NCBI RefSeq assembly: GCF_014207745.1
Contig: NZ_JACHJB010000002.1
Span: 1,984,001-2,048,000 of the forward strand
DNA length: 64,000 bases
Direction of reading: 5' to 3'
DNA from: Nonomuraea muscovyensis
GTDB lineage: Bacteria > Actinomycetota > Actinomycetes > Streptosporangiales > Streptosporangiaceae
Part shown: piece after piece, positions 33,359 through 41,466 of the stretch
How the letters are laid out: each line of letters begins with the position of its first letter
Position numbering within the stretch: the stretch's first letter is position 1
The notes under the pieces: model-generated
What the model was told of the DNA's origin: nothing
The model's database searches: none
The model's input: only the letters and a program-made list of their open reading frames with translations
Program-made: the position numbers and the translations under genes

Positions 33359-34813
33359 TCAGTCGTCGGCGAGGACGCGCTGGGCGACGGCGAAGGCGGC
33401 GTTGGCGGCCGGGACCCCGCAGTAGATCGCCGTCTGCAGCAACACCTCACCGATCTCGTCCGGGGTGAGGCCGTTGCGCAGCGCCGCCCGGACGTGCATG
33501 GCCAGCTCGTCCAGGTGACCGCGGGCGGCGAGGGCGGTGAGGGTGACGCAGCTGCGGGTGCGGCGGTCGAGGCCGGGGCGGTTCCAGATCTCGTCCCAGG
33601 CGTAGCGGGTGATGAGGTGCTGGAAGTCGTGGGTGAAGCCGGTGGTGGTGGCGACCGCCCGGTCCACGTGGTCGTCGCCCAGCACCTGGCGCCGCGTCTT
33701 CATCCCGGCCGCCCAGCTCTCCTCCCGGCTCCGATCCTCCCGGCGGCGATTCTCCCGGCCCTGCTCCTCCCGGTCCTGCTCCTCCCGGTCGCGGGCCGGA
33801 CGGTTGCGGGCCGGACGGTCGCGGTCCGGACGGTCGCGGTCCGGACGGTCGCGGTCCGGACGGTCGCGGTCCCGAGGGTCGCTCTCTGGGCGGTCCCCGG
33901 GCTCAAGGCGGCGCAGGTGGCCGGTGATCGCCAGGGTGACGGCGTCCGCGCGTTCCACGTTGGCCAGGTGGGCGGCGTGCGGGACGACCGTGAGTTGGGC
34001 GTCCGGGATGCCGCCGGCGAGGACGAGGGCCTGCTCCAGCGTGGTCGCGGGGTCCTCCGCTCCGGCCACGACCAGGGTGGGGACGGTGATCGCGGGCAGG
34101 CTGCGGGTGAGGTCGCAGGCGGCGAGCGCCTCGCAGCAGGCCGCGTACGACTCGGCGTCCACCCCGGCCGGCATGTCCAGCACCCAGCCGCCGTCGAAAC
34201 CCGGGGTGAACCAGCGGGGCCCGAGCACCGGGGCGAGGGCCGCCACCCCTCCGGCGCGGACGGCGGCGGCCCGTTCCCGCCAGGGCCCGGGATCGCCGAA
34301 GCGGGCGGCGGTGCAGCAGAGCACCAGGCCGCGTACCCGGCGGTGTCCCCGCGCGGCACCCGTACCGCCGGTGCCACCGCCCGTGCCGCTGGTCCTGCCG
34401 CCGTCCGTGCCACCGCCCGTGCCACTGGCCCTGCCGCCGTCCGTGCCACTGGTCGTGCCGCCGTCCGTGCCACTGGTCGTGCCGCCGTCCGCGTCACCAT
34501 CTGTGGCGCCGAGCGCGCCGGCGATGGCGGTGGCGATGGCGCCGCCGAGGGAGACGCCTCCGACGACGAAGGGCTCGTCCGGCACGAGCTCCAGGACGGC
34601 CCGGGCCAGGGTGTCGATCGTGAACCCGGCGGACGCGGCCGGGGAGCCGCCGTGGCCGGGCAGGTCGTACCTGAGCACCCGCCAGGACGCGGTCAGCACG
34701 GGGAGCTGGGGCAGCCAGACGTCCATCGTGGTGCCGAGCGACGGCCCGAGGACGAGCAGCGGCCCGTCGGCGGGGCCGTCGACGCGGTGGTGCAGGGTGA
34801 GCGGTGTTGTCAT
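33359..34813 (-). CDS. pcaL: PcaL-type fusion: 3-oxoadipate enol-lactonase / 4-carboxymuconolactone decarboxylase
   Basis: A 484-residue bifunctional enzyme of the protocatechuate branch. Residues 1-300 are an alpha/beta hydrolase (RYDLPGHGGS, nucleophile Ser88 in GGVSLGGA, HAAHLANVER with the catalytic His); residues 366-484 are a carboxymuconolactone decarboxylase (FQHLITRYAWDEIWNRPGLD, LTPDEIGEVLLQTAIYCGVPAAN). Two low-complexity insertions are unusual: a Gly/Thr/Ser/Asp repeat at about 104-155, just after the nucleophile helix, and an Arg/Asp/Pro then Glu/Arg-rich linker at about 303-365. ATG 34813. Confidence 0.93.
   Translation of the reverse strand: MTTPLTLHHRVDGPADGPLLVLGPSLGTTMDVWLPQLPVLTASWRVLRYDLPGHGGSPAASAGFTIDTLARAVLELVPDEPFVVGGVSLGGAIATAIAGALGATDGDADGGTTSGTDGGTTSGTDGGRASGTGGGTDGGRTSGTGGGTGGTGAARGHRRVRGLVLCCTAARFGDPGPWRERAAAVRAGGVAALAPVLGPRWFTPGFDGGWVLDMPAGVDAESYAACCEALAACDLTRSLPAITVPTLVVAGAEDPATTLEQALVLAGGIPDAQLTVVPHAAHLANVERADAVTLAITGHLRRLEPGDRPESDPRDRDRPDRDRPDRDRPDRDRPARNRPARDREEQDREEQGRENRRREDRSREESWAAGMKTRRQVLGDDHVDRAVATTTGFTHDFQHLITRYAWDEIWNRPGLDRRTRSCVTLTALAARGHLDELAMHVRAALRNGLTPDEIGEVLLQTAIYCGVPAANAAFAVAQRVLADD
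33781..33885. repeat. 15-bp in-frame minisatellite in the pcaL linker
   Basis: Seven consecutive units on the pattern ggt-cgcggtccggac (early copies read ggttgcgggccggac), encoding D-R-D-R-P type repeats on the minus strand. Copies differ slightly at the ends and are nearly identical in the middle, suggesting recent expansion. Confidence 0.75.
34368..34500. repeat. 24-bp-type in-frame repeat inside the PcaD domain of pcaL
   Basis: Imperfect repeats of gtgccactggtcgtgccgcc and related units encode G-T-D-G-G-T-T-S blocks in PcaL residues 104-155. It interrupts the hydrolase domain between the nucleophile helix and the VRGLVLCCTAARFG strand. Confidence 0.7.
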
Positions 34814-34913
34814 GGTCCGTCCTGGTGGTGCGGTGCTGAGCGGCGTCGGGGTCTCCGGTGCTCGGTGCCGGACAGGCGTCGGTAGCGCCCCGTGCGCGGT
34901 GTCGGAGTGGGTG

Positions 34914-36356
34914 TCACGGGCACCGGTCGTGGTAGGCGGCGAGGACGCGGTCGACGAGTTCGCGGGCGGCGCCGAGGTAGGCGGACGGGTCGAGCAGTTC
35001 GTCCGGGGCTCGGAGCGGGTCATCGCCGCGCAGCATTTCGGCCAGTTCGTCTTTCGGCAGGTGTGCGGCCAGGCGTTCGGAGACGACGCGACCGCCGGTG
35101 AGGGCGAGGTTCGCGCGCATCCGCTCGGGGAACACCCGCAGGCCCGCCAGCAGCTCGGCGGCCGTTTCGGCGGCGCCGCCGGTCAGCCGCAGGCACTCGC
35201 GCAGGGGCGCCCATTCCGCCTGCCACGCCCCGGCGGCGCGCTCGTGCTCGCCGGCGCGGCCCAGCAACTGGGCGTACACCGGCACCTGGATCGCGGCCGA
35301 GCGGATCAGCACGGACCGGGCGGGGTTGCGCTTGTGCGGCATGGCCGACGAAGCACCGGGGGTGGCCTCGGCGACCTCGCCCACCTCCGTCTGGGCCAGC
35401 AGGATGACGTCCGTCGCCACCTTGCCGAGCGCTTCGGCGGTGCCCGCGAGGGCGGCTCCCAGCTCGCCGACCACCGCCCGGTCGGTGTGCCAGGGCACCA
35501 GCGGTGCGGCCAGCCCCAGTTCCTGGGCGTACAGGTCCACGAGGGCGAGGGCCAGCGCCTGCGGCACGCGCACGCCACCCGCCCCGGTCCCACCCGCCCC
35601 GGTCCCACTGGTCTCGGTGCCGCCGGTCCCGGTGCTGACTGTTTCGGTGCTGACTGTTTCGGTGCCGGCTGTCTCGACGAGGGCTGCGAGCGTGCCGGCT
35701 GCGCCGCCGAGCTGGGCGGGCAGCCGGAGGGCCAGCAGCCGGTCTCGGGCGTGCAGCAGTCCGGCCAGCCAGCCGGCCGCCTTCAGGCCGAACGTCGTGG
35801 GGGCGGCCTGCTGCCCGAGGGTGCGGGCGGCCATCACGGTGTCGCGGTGCCGGTCCGCGAGCGCGGCCAGCGGGCGCATCGCCGCCTCCAGAAAGGCCGT
35901 GATCGCGGTCACCGCGCGGGAGGCGACCAGCATGGCGGCGCTGTCGACGATGTCCTGGCTGGTCGCGCCCTTGTGCACGTGGGCGGCGGCCTCGGGTGCC
36001 GTGGCTCGCAGGGCGGCGCGCAGGTCGGCGACCAGGGGGACCACCGGGGTGGCCGAGTCACGGGCGCGGCGGGCCAGGCCCGAGGGGTCCACGGTGAGGT
36101 CCGCCGCCGCCCGGGTGATGAGCGTCGCGGCCCGTTCGGGGATGAGGCCGGCGCGGGCCTCGGCGCGGGCGAGGGCCGCCTCGGCGTCCAGCATGGCGCG
36201 CACCCACGCCGCGTCGGACGTGAGCCGCTCCACGCGGGTGCCCGCGCGCACCGGGGCGAGCAGCCCGCCGTCCGGGGCGCGATCGTCGGCGGCCCCGCCG
36301 AACGCCTCACCGGACACGCCGCCGGGCGTTCCGGCCGGAGTGTGGTCAGAAGTCAA
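34914..36356 (-). CDS. pcaB: 3-carboxy-cis,cis-muconate cycloisomerase
   Basis: Cyclises beta-carboxymuconate to gamma-carboxymuconolactone. About 480 residues of the fumarase/aspartase superfamily: LLAPVRAGTRVERLTSD, HKGATSQDIVDSA, ARTLGQQAAPTTFGLKAA, and the signature GASSAMPHKRNP. A Thr/Gly/Ser/Glu repeat (TETVS, GTGAGG units) is inserted after AALVETA in mid-protein. TTG 36356, with GGGGGAG upstream and overlapping the pcaG stop, is preferred; GTG 36317 is an alternative. Confidence 0.92.
   Translation of the reverse strand: MTSDHTPAGTPGGVSGEAFGGAADDRAPDGGLLAPVRAGTRVERLTSDAAWVRAMLDAEAALARAEARAGLIPERAATLITRAAADLTVDPSGLARRARDSATPVVPLVADLRAALRATAPEAAAHVHKGATSQDIVDSAAMLVASRAVTAITAFLEAAMRPLAALADRHRDTVMAARTLGQQAAPTTFGLKAAGWLAGLLHARDRLLALRLPAQLGGAAGTLAALVETAGTETVSTETVSTGTGGTETSGTGAGGTGAGGVRVPQALALALVDLYAQELGLAAPLVPWHTDRAVVGELGAALAGTAEALGKVATDVILLAQTEVGEVAEATPGASSAMPHKRNPARSVLIRSAAIQVPVYAQLLGRAGEHERAAGAWQAEWAPLRECLRLTGGAAETAAELLAGLRVFPERMRANLALTGGRVVSERLAAHLPKDELAEMLRGDDPLRAPDELLDPSAYLGAARELVDRVLAAYHDRCP
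35576..35690. repeat. In-frame minisatellite in pcaB
   Basis: Repeats of about 15 bases (for example cggtgctgactgttt twice in tandem, and ccacccgccccggtc twice) encode T-E-T-V-S and G-T-G-A-G blocks. The insert separates two conserved parts of the enzyme. Confidence 0.65.
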
Positions 36357-36849
36357 GGAAGACCGTCTCCCCCTCCCCCTGCAGCCGCACGTCGAATTGG
36401 TAGGCGTCGCCCGAGCGGGTGTCGAGCGGGGTGGCGAGCAGGGTGGCGCGCCGCGCGGGGTCGAGGCCGTCGAGCAGCGGGTCGGGCACGTCGGCCAGGT
36501 AGACGCGGGTGAGCACCGACCGCAGCAGCCCGCGGGCGAAGATCTGCAGCGACAGGTACGGCCCGGCAGGCGGCGCCGTGCGGAACCGGTACGTGCCGTC
36601 GGGCGCCGTGGCGCACCGGCCGAACCCCGAGACCCCGCCGTCGCCGCGCCGCAGCGCGCCCCGGTCGCCGGTCCGGCCGAGCCACAGCTCCAGCAGCGCG
36701 TCGGGCACCGGGTCGCCCGCCCCGTCGAGCACCCGCCCCTCCAGGGTGATGGCGCCGGGGTGACCGGGCGGCACGAGTTCCCAGTCATGCGGGTACGGCA
36801 GCGCGTGGGCGAAGAACGGCCCGACGGTCTGCGACGGTGTGATGGTCAT
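36346..36849 (-). CDS. pcaG: Protocatechuate 3,4-dioxygenase alpha subunit
   Basis: A 167-residue intradiol dioxygenase subunit: SQTVGPFFAHALPY at the N-terminus, ITLEGRVLDGAGDPVPDALLELW, FGRCATAPDGTYRF and YLSLQIFARGLL. The alpha chain keeps the beta-sandwich but lacks the four iron ligands, as in the family. Its ATG overlaps the pcaH stop (ATGA). With PcaH it forms the ring-cleaving enzyme. Confidence 0.95.
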   Translation of the reverse strand: MTITPSQTVGPFFAHALPYPHDWELVPPGHPGAITLEGRVLDGAGDPVPDALLELWLGRTGDRGALRRGDGGVSGFGRCATAPDGTYRFRTAPPAGPYLSLQIFARGLLRSVLTRVYLADVPDPLLDGLDPARRATLLATPLDTRSGDAYQFDVRLQGEGETVFLDF

Positions 36850-37520
36850 GGGTTCTCCACGGGCGTACGGCCGAGCACGATGTCGAAGGTGTACCCCAGC
36901 GCCCACTCCGGCTCGGTCACGTCGAGTGAGAAGGACGAGACGAGCCGTTCGCGGGCGGCGGCGTCGGGGATGGACTGCATGACCGGGTCGAACGGAATGA
37001 GGGGGTCGCCCGGGAAGTACATCTGGGTGACGAGCCGCTGGGTGAACGCCGTCCCGAACACGGAGAAGTGAAGGTGGGCGGGCCGCCAGGCGTTGGGGTG
37101 GTTGCGCCAGGGGTAGGCGCCGGGCTTGACGCTGACGAACCGGTAGCGGCCCTCGTCGTCGGTGAGGCAGCGGCCGGCGCCGGTGAAGTTGGGATCCAGC
37201 GGGGCCGGGTGCCGGTCGAGGTCGTGCGCGTACCGGCCGGCCGAGTTGGCCTGCCACAGCTCCAGCAGCGTGCCGCGCAGCGGCCGGCCGGTGTCGTCGA
37301 GGACGCGGCCGGTGACGATGATGCGCTCGCCGATCGGCTCGCCCGCGTGCCCGCGGGTCAGGTCGGCGTCGAGCTCGCCGACCTCCTCGTGCCCGAAGAC
37401 GGGGCTGGTCAGCTCGATCGTGTCGGGGTCGGCCCGGAACGGCACCGGCGGCTGGGAGGGGGCCCGCAGGATCGTGCTGCGGTAGCCGGGGCTCAGGTAG
37501 GGCGGGTGCGGGGCGGTCAT
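36846..37520 (-). CDS. pcaH: Protocatechuate 3,4-dioxygenase beta subunit
   Basis: The iron-bearing subunit that opens protocatechuate to 3-carboxy-cis,cis-muconate. In 224 residues, the Fe(III) ligands are Y97 (GRYAH), Y136 (GAYPW), H149 and H151 (RPAHLHFS). It begins APHPPYLSPGYRSTILRAP and contains GRVLDDTGRPLRGTLLELWQANSAGRY. It lies 43 bases after pobA and overlaps pcaG by four bases. Confidence 0.97.
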   Translation of the reverse strand: MTAPHPPYLSPGYRSTILRAPSQPPVPFRADPDTIELTSPVFGHEEVGELDADLTRGHAGEPIGERIIVTGRVLDDTGRPLRGTLLELWQANSAGRYAHDLDRHPAPLDPNFTGAGRCLTDDEGRYRFVSVKPGAYPWRNHPNAWRPAHLHFSVFGTAFTQRLVTQMYFPGDPLIPFDPVMQSIPDAAARERLVSSFSLDVTEPEWALGYTFDIVLGRTPVENP

Positions 37521-37563
37521 GTCGGTCCTCGGTGGTGGCGTGATGGGACGGGGGTCAGGGTCG

Positions 37564-38721
37564 TCACGGCAGGCCCACGTAGTTCTCCGCCAGGGTCGTC
37601 GCCGCCGCCTCCGAGGAGGTGACGTGGTCGAGGTGGGACACCTGCAGCCGCCGGCCGTAGTCGTCGTCGGTGTCGAAGGTGTGCAGCAGGGTCGTCATCC
37701 ACCAGGAGAAGTGCTGCGCCCGCCACACCCGCTTCAGGCACGCCCGCGAGTAGCCGTCGAGCAGGTCGGCCGAGCCCGTCGCGAAGAAGCTGTCGAGCGC
37801 CTCGGTCAGCACGCGCACGTCGGCGACGGCCAGGTTGAGCCCCTTGGCGCCGGTGGGCGGCACGATGTGGGCGGCGTCGCCGGCGAGGTAGAGCCTGCCG
37901 TACTGCATGGGTTCGGTGACGAACCCGCGCATCGGCGTGACGCTCTTCTCGAAGATCTCGCCGGTGGCCAGGGTGAAGCCGGGCACGGTCTCCAGCCGGG
38001 TCTTCAGCTCGGCCCAGATCCGCTCGTCCGGCCAGTCGCCGGGGTCGGTGCCGGGCGGCACCTGCAGGTAGAAGCGGCTGATCTCGGGCGAGCGCATGCT
38101 GTGCAGGGCGAAGCCGCGCTCGCTCCTGGCGTAGACGAGTTCGTCCGCCGAGGGCGCGACCCGGGCGAGGACGCCGAGCCAGGCGAAGGGGTAGGCGCGC
38201 TCGTAGACGGTCAGCACGCCGTCGGGGACGGACGGCCGTGACACGCCGTGGAAGCCGTCACAGCCGGCGATGACGTCGCAGTCGAGCCGCTCGCCGTCGC
38301 CGAAGGTCAGGTAGGGGCGCTCCCGCAGCGAGTGCAGCGCCACGTCGTCGACCTCGAACCGGATGTCGCCGCCCGCCTCGATCCTGGCGGCGATGAGGTC
38401 CTTGACGACCTCCTGCTGCCCGTACACGGTGATGGACCTGCCCGGTACGAGCTTGTCGAACGCGATGCGGTGGCTCTCGGCGCCGTACCGGAGCTCGATG
38501 CCCTGGTGCGGCAGCCCCTCGCGCAGCAGCCTGTCGCCGACGCCCGCCCGCACCAGCGTGTCGACCGTGCCCTGCTCCAGGACGCCGGCGCGCACGCGCC
38601 GTTCGACGTGCTCCCGGCTGTGTTTCTCCAGGACCACGGAGGAGATGCCGCGCTGGTGGAGCAGGTGAGACAGGAGCAGGCCCGCTGGGCCCGCCCCGAT
38701 GATCCCGACCTGAGTTCGCAT
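37564..38721 (-). CDS. pobA: 4-hydroxybenzoate 3-monooxygenase
   Basis: FAD monooxygenase converting 4-hydroxybenzoate to protocatechuate with NAD(P)H and oxygen. The 385-residue protein has the FAD motif VGIIGAGPAGLLLS, ERRVRAGVLEQGTVD, the DG motif CDVIAGCDGFHG, FLQ-type substrate strand ISRFYLQVPPG, and the second FAD motif LYLAGDAAHIVPPTGAKGLNLA. It heads the pobA-pcaHGBL operon and is divergent from the IclR regulator. Confidence 0.96.
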   Translation of the reverse strand: MRTQVGIIGAGPAGLLLSHLLHQRGISSVVLEKHSREHVERRVRAGVLEQGTVDTLVRAGVGDRLLREGLPHQGIELRYGAESHRIAFDKLVPGRSITVYGQQEVVKDLIAARIEAGGDIRFEVDDVALHSLRERPYLTFGDGERLDCDVIAGCDGFHGVSRPSVPDGVLTVYERAYPFAWLGVLARVAPSADELVYARSERGFALHSMRSPEISRFYLQVPPGTDPGDWPDERIWAELKTRLETVPGFTLATGEIFEKSVTPMRGFVTEPMQYGRLYLAGDAAHIVPPTGAKGLNLAVADVRVLTEALDSFFATGSADLLDGYSRACLKRVWRAQHFSWWMTTLLHTFDTDDDYGRRLQVSHLDHVTSSEAAATTLAENYVGLP

Positions 38722-38762
38722 GGGGCCAGCATCCCGCCCGGCGGCGGCCGCGCCGAGGCGCC

Positions 38763-38781
38763 TCTTCCGCTGAGTGGAAGA
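38763..38781. promoter_or_regulatory. IclR-type operator between pobA and its regulator
   Basis: TCTTCC (38763-38768) and GGAAGA (38776-38781) are perfectly symmetric around GCTGAGT. The TTCC-N7-GGAA form resembles known IclR/PcaR/PobR targets. It sits in the 71-base divergent gap, 11 bases before the regulator ATG. Confidence 0.65.
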
Positions 38782-38792
38782 CAGGGGGCAGG

Positions 38793-39575
38793 ATGGGGCG
38801 CATGGCCGGTGGAGCGCGGGAGGGCGGGCGTTCGGTGACGTCCAAGGTGCTCGCCATCCTGGGCGCGTTCGACTCCGCCCATCAGCAGCTCACGCTGAGC
38901 GACCTGGCGCGCCGCAGCGGGGTGGCGCTGAGCACGGCGCACCGGCTGGTGGCGGAGCTGGAGGGGTGGCAGGCGCTCAGCCGCACGCCCGACGGCCGGC
39001 TGCGGATCGGGATGCGGCTGTGGGAGCTGGGCCAGCTCGCGCCCGCCCGGCTGCAGGACGTGGCCCATCCATGGCTGCAGGAGGTGTTCGCGAGCACCGG
39101 GGAGAACGTCCATCTGGCCGTCCGCGACGGCCTGGAGGTGCTGTACGTGGACAAGGTGCACGGCCGGCGGGCCGTGCCGATCGTGTCCCGGACCGGCGGG
39201 CGGCTGCCGATGCACCCGACCGGGGTGGGCAAGGCGCTGCTGGCCTACGAGCCCGACTGGTTCGTGCAGGCGTATCTGGCGCGCAAGCTGGAACGGCCGA
39301 CCCCGCACACGATCACCGAGCCGGGCCGGCTGGCGCGCGAGCTGGCCGCCGTGCGGGCCCAGGGCTACGCGCTGACGTACGAGGAGATGACGCTCGGGAG
39401 CTGCTCGGCCGCCGCGCCGGTGCTGGTGGACGGGCGGCCGGTCGCCGCGCTGGGCATCGTGATCGCCTCCCGGCGGGCCCGCGAGCTGCACCGGCTGGTC
39501 GAGCCGCTGCGCGGGGCGGCGGAGCAGATCGCGCGGGCCGCCCGCGAGGGGGTGGAGCCGGTGGCCCGGCAGTGA
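38793..39575 (+). CDS. IclR-family regulator (PcaR/PobR-like)
   Basis: A 260-residue regulator: winged helix SDLARRSGVALSTAHRLVAELEGW and C-terminal effector domain with ENVHLAVRDGLEVLYVDKVHG, LPMHPTGVGKALLAYEP, and VAALGIVIASRR. Its position, divergent from pobA, and the operator in between indicate control of 4-hydroxybenzoate/protocatechuate use. ATG 38793 or ATG 38802; the latter has better ribosome-binding spacing (GGGGGCAGG). Confidence 0.9.
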   Translation: MGRMAGGAREGGRSVTSKVLAILGAFDSAHQQLTLSDLARRSGVALSTAHRLVAELEGWQALSRTPDGRLRIGMRLWELGQLAPARLQDVAHPWLQEVFASTGENVHLAVRDGLEVLYVDKVHGRRAVPIVSRTGGRLPMHPTGVGKALLAYEPDWFVQAYLARKLERPTPHTITEPGRLARELAAVRAQGYALTYEEMTLGSCSAAAPVLVDGRPVAALGIVIASRRARELHRLVEPLRGAAEQIARAAREGVEPVARQ

Positions 39576-39614
39576 GGTCGCTTGCCGGGGTCGTCAGGGC
39601 ACGTTACGGTGCTT

Positions 39615-39630
39615 CGGCAAGCGCTTTCCA
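39615..39630. promoter_or_regulatory. LacI-family-like operator
   Basis: CGGCAAGCGCTTTCCA centres on the palindrome AAGCGCTT (39619-39626), close to the classical LacI/GalR-type consensus. It lies 17 bases before the oxidoreductase start, over its ribosome-binding region. No LacI gene is in the window. Confidence 0.5.
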
Positions 39631-39646
39631 TTGGAGGCTCCGTCCC

Positions 39647-40729
39647 GTGCCGTCCCCGCTCCGCGTCGCCGTCGTCGGCGGCGGGCAGATCGCCCGACAC
39701 GCCCACCTGCCCCTCTTCCGCGAGCTGGCCGAGGAGGTGGAGGTGGTGGCCGTCGTGGACGCGACGGAGGAGCTGGCCCGGGCGTTCGCCGACGAGTTCG
39801 GGCTGGCGCACGCCTCGGCCGACCTCGACCGGACGCTCGCCGAGGTGCGGCCGGGCCTGGTCGTCATCACCAGCCCGCCCGCGCTGCACAGCGCGCAGGC
39901 GGTGGCCGCGCTGCGGGCCGGCGCGTGGGTGTGGTGCGAGAAGCCGCCGTGCCTGTCGCTGGCCGAGTACGACGCGATGCTCGCCGCCGAGCGGGAGGGC
40001 GGGCCGTTCGCGGCGATCGTCTTCCAGCAGCGGTTCGGCTCCAGCTCCCAGCACCTGCGGCGGCTGATCGCCGAGGGCGCGCTCGGCGACCCGTACGTGG
40101 CGCACTGCCAGACGACCTGGTTCCGCGACGACGCCTACTACGCCGTGCCGTGGCGCGGGCGCTGGGAGAGCGAGGGCGGCGGGCCGGCGATGGGGCTCGG
40201 CATCCACCAGATGGACCTGATGCTGGAGCTGCTCGGCGACTGGAGCGAGGTGCGGGCGATGGCGGCCCGGCTGGCCCGCGACGTGGAGACCGACGACGTC
40301 ACCACGGCCCTGGTCCGCTTCTCCTCGGGCGCGCTGGCCACTGTGGTCAACAGCGCCCTGTCGCCGCGCCAGGTGAGCCACCTGCGCATCGACCTGGCCG
40401 GCGCGACGCTGGAGCTGACCCACCTGTACGGCTACTCCAACGCCGACTGGACCTACACCCCGGCCCGGGACGCGGCCGAGATCGCCTGGCCGCCGCCGGA
40501 GGACGTGCCCAGCTCGCACGCGGCCCAGTTGCGCGGCCTGCTCGACGACCTGCGGGCCGGCCGGCGACCGCGGGGCAGCGGCGAGGACGGGCGGCGCTCG
40601 CTGGAGCTGGTCACCGCGATGTACAAGGCGGCGCTGACCGGCCGGACGGTCCGCGCGGGCGAGATCGGGCCGGGTGACCCGTTCTACCGCAGCCTGCACG
40701 GCGACACCCCCGGGTGGCAGCCCGCCTGA
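39647..40729 (+). CDS. Gfo/Idh/MocA-family oxidoreductase
   Basis: A 360-residue NAD(P)-dependent sugar or inositol dehydrogenase-like protein. Rossmann start LRVAVVGGGQIARHAHLP, the conserved WCEKPPCLSLAEYDAML containing the E-K-P catalytic lysine, and GLGIHQMDLMLELLGDW with the family's conserved His. The upstream LacI-type operator suggests a sugar-derived substrate. GTG 39647 with GGAGG ten bases before. Confidence 0.88.
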   Translation: MPSPLRVAVVGGGQIARHAHLPLFRELAEEVEVVAVVDATEELARAFADEFGLAHASADLDRTLAEVRPGLVVITSPPALHSAQAVAALRAGAWVWCEKPPCLSLAEYDAMLAAEREGGPFAAIVFQQRFGSSSQHLRRLIAEGALGDPYVAHCQTTWFRDDAYYAVPWRGRWESEGGGPAMGLGIHQMDLMLELLGDWSEVRAMAARLARDVETDDVTTALVRFSSGALATVVNSALSPRQVSHLRIDLAGATLELTHLYGYSNADWTYTPARDAAEIAWPPPEDVPSSHAAQLRGLLDDLRAGRRPRGSGEDGRRSLELVTAMYKAALTGRTVRAGEIGPGDPFYRSLHGDTPGWQPA

Positions 40730-40798
40730 GCGGCCGAGGCCGCCTGCCAGGCACGTTATCGCGCCGTTATCGAATGGGTGTACGGTCCCCTCGTTGTC

Positions 40799-40817
40799 AC
40801 TGAACAAGCTGTTCAGT
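40799..40817. promoter_or_regulatory. 19-bp palindrome before the XRE-cupin gene
   Basis: ACTGAACA (40799-40806) and TGTTCAGT (40810-40817) are perfect mirror arms around AGC. It lies 21 bases before the ATG and is a strong candidate autoregulatory operator. A direct repeat CGTTATCG occurs twice some 40 bases further upstream. Confidence 0.65.
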
Positions 40818-40837
40818 AGAGGCGATCAAGGGGTTCG

Positions 40838-41410
40838 ATGGCCGAGTCGGAGACCGCACGTCTGGGCGCCCGCATCCGGGCATACCGGACCATGCGCCGG
40901 CTGACCGTGCGCGCGCTCGCCGGCGCGGCCCAGGCCAGTCCCAGCTTCATCAGCCAGCTCGAACGCGGGCAGACCAGCGCGAGCGTGGGGATGCTGCGCC
41001 GGATCGCGCAGGCACTCGGCCTGACGGTGGCCGAGCTGTTCAGCGACGACGCCGAGGTGGGCCACCGGGTGGTGCGCCGCGCTGAGCGTCCCGCCCTGCC
41101 CGCCGGACCCGGCGCGCGCAAGTTCCTCGTCTCCCAGCGCCCGCTGCGCGACGTGGAGGTGTACGCCGGCGAGCTCGATCCTGGCGCCTCCACCGGAGAC
41201 GAGCCGTACACGCACGGCGACTCCCAGGAGATCTTCCTGGTGCTGCGCGGCAGGGTCGCGGTCTGGCTCGGCCCGCCCGGCGAGGCCGAGCCGCACGCGC
41301 TGGGGCCGGGAGACAGCGTCGAGTACCGCACCTCCGTCCCCCACCGGGCGGTCAACGACGGCGACGAGACAGCCGAGGTGCTGTGGGTGGTCAGCCCGCC
41401 GACACCTTAG
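40838..41410 (+). CDS. XRE-family regulator with C-terminal cupin (PuuR-like)
   Basis: A 190-residue regulator: HTH at residues 8-65 (TVRALAGAAQASPSFISQLERGQTSASVGML) and a cupin at 110-185 (YTHGDSQEIFLVLRGRVAVWLG, LGPGDSVEYRTSVPHRAVN). This architecture includes PuuR, the repressor of putrescine catabolism. The next gene encodes an FAD amine-type oxidase, so control of amine use is a reasonable inference. Confidence 0.88.
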   Translation: MAESETARLGARIRAYRTMRRLTVRALAGAAQASPSFISQLERGQTSASVGMLRRIAQALGLTVAELFSDDAEVGHRVVRRAERPALPAGPGARKFLVSQRPLRDVEVYAGELDPGASTGDEPYTHGDSQEIFLVLRGRVAVWLGPPGEAEPHALGPGDSVEYRTSVPHRAVNDGDETAEVLWVVSPPTP

Positions 41411-41466
41411 TCTTTTGTCCTATTTCGTACGCTTTTCCGATGAACCGGATGGGGAAGGTTCCTGAC

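Noticed and set aside
33781..34500. Tandem repeats considered as a CRISPR array
   Set aside because: Units are contiguous without unique spacers, in frame inside pcaL, and no cas gene is present.
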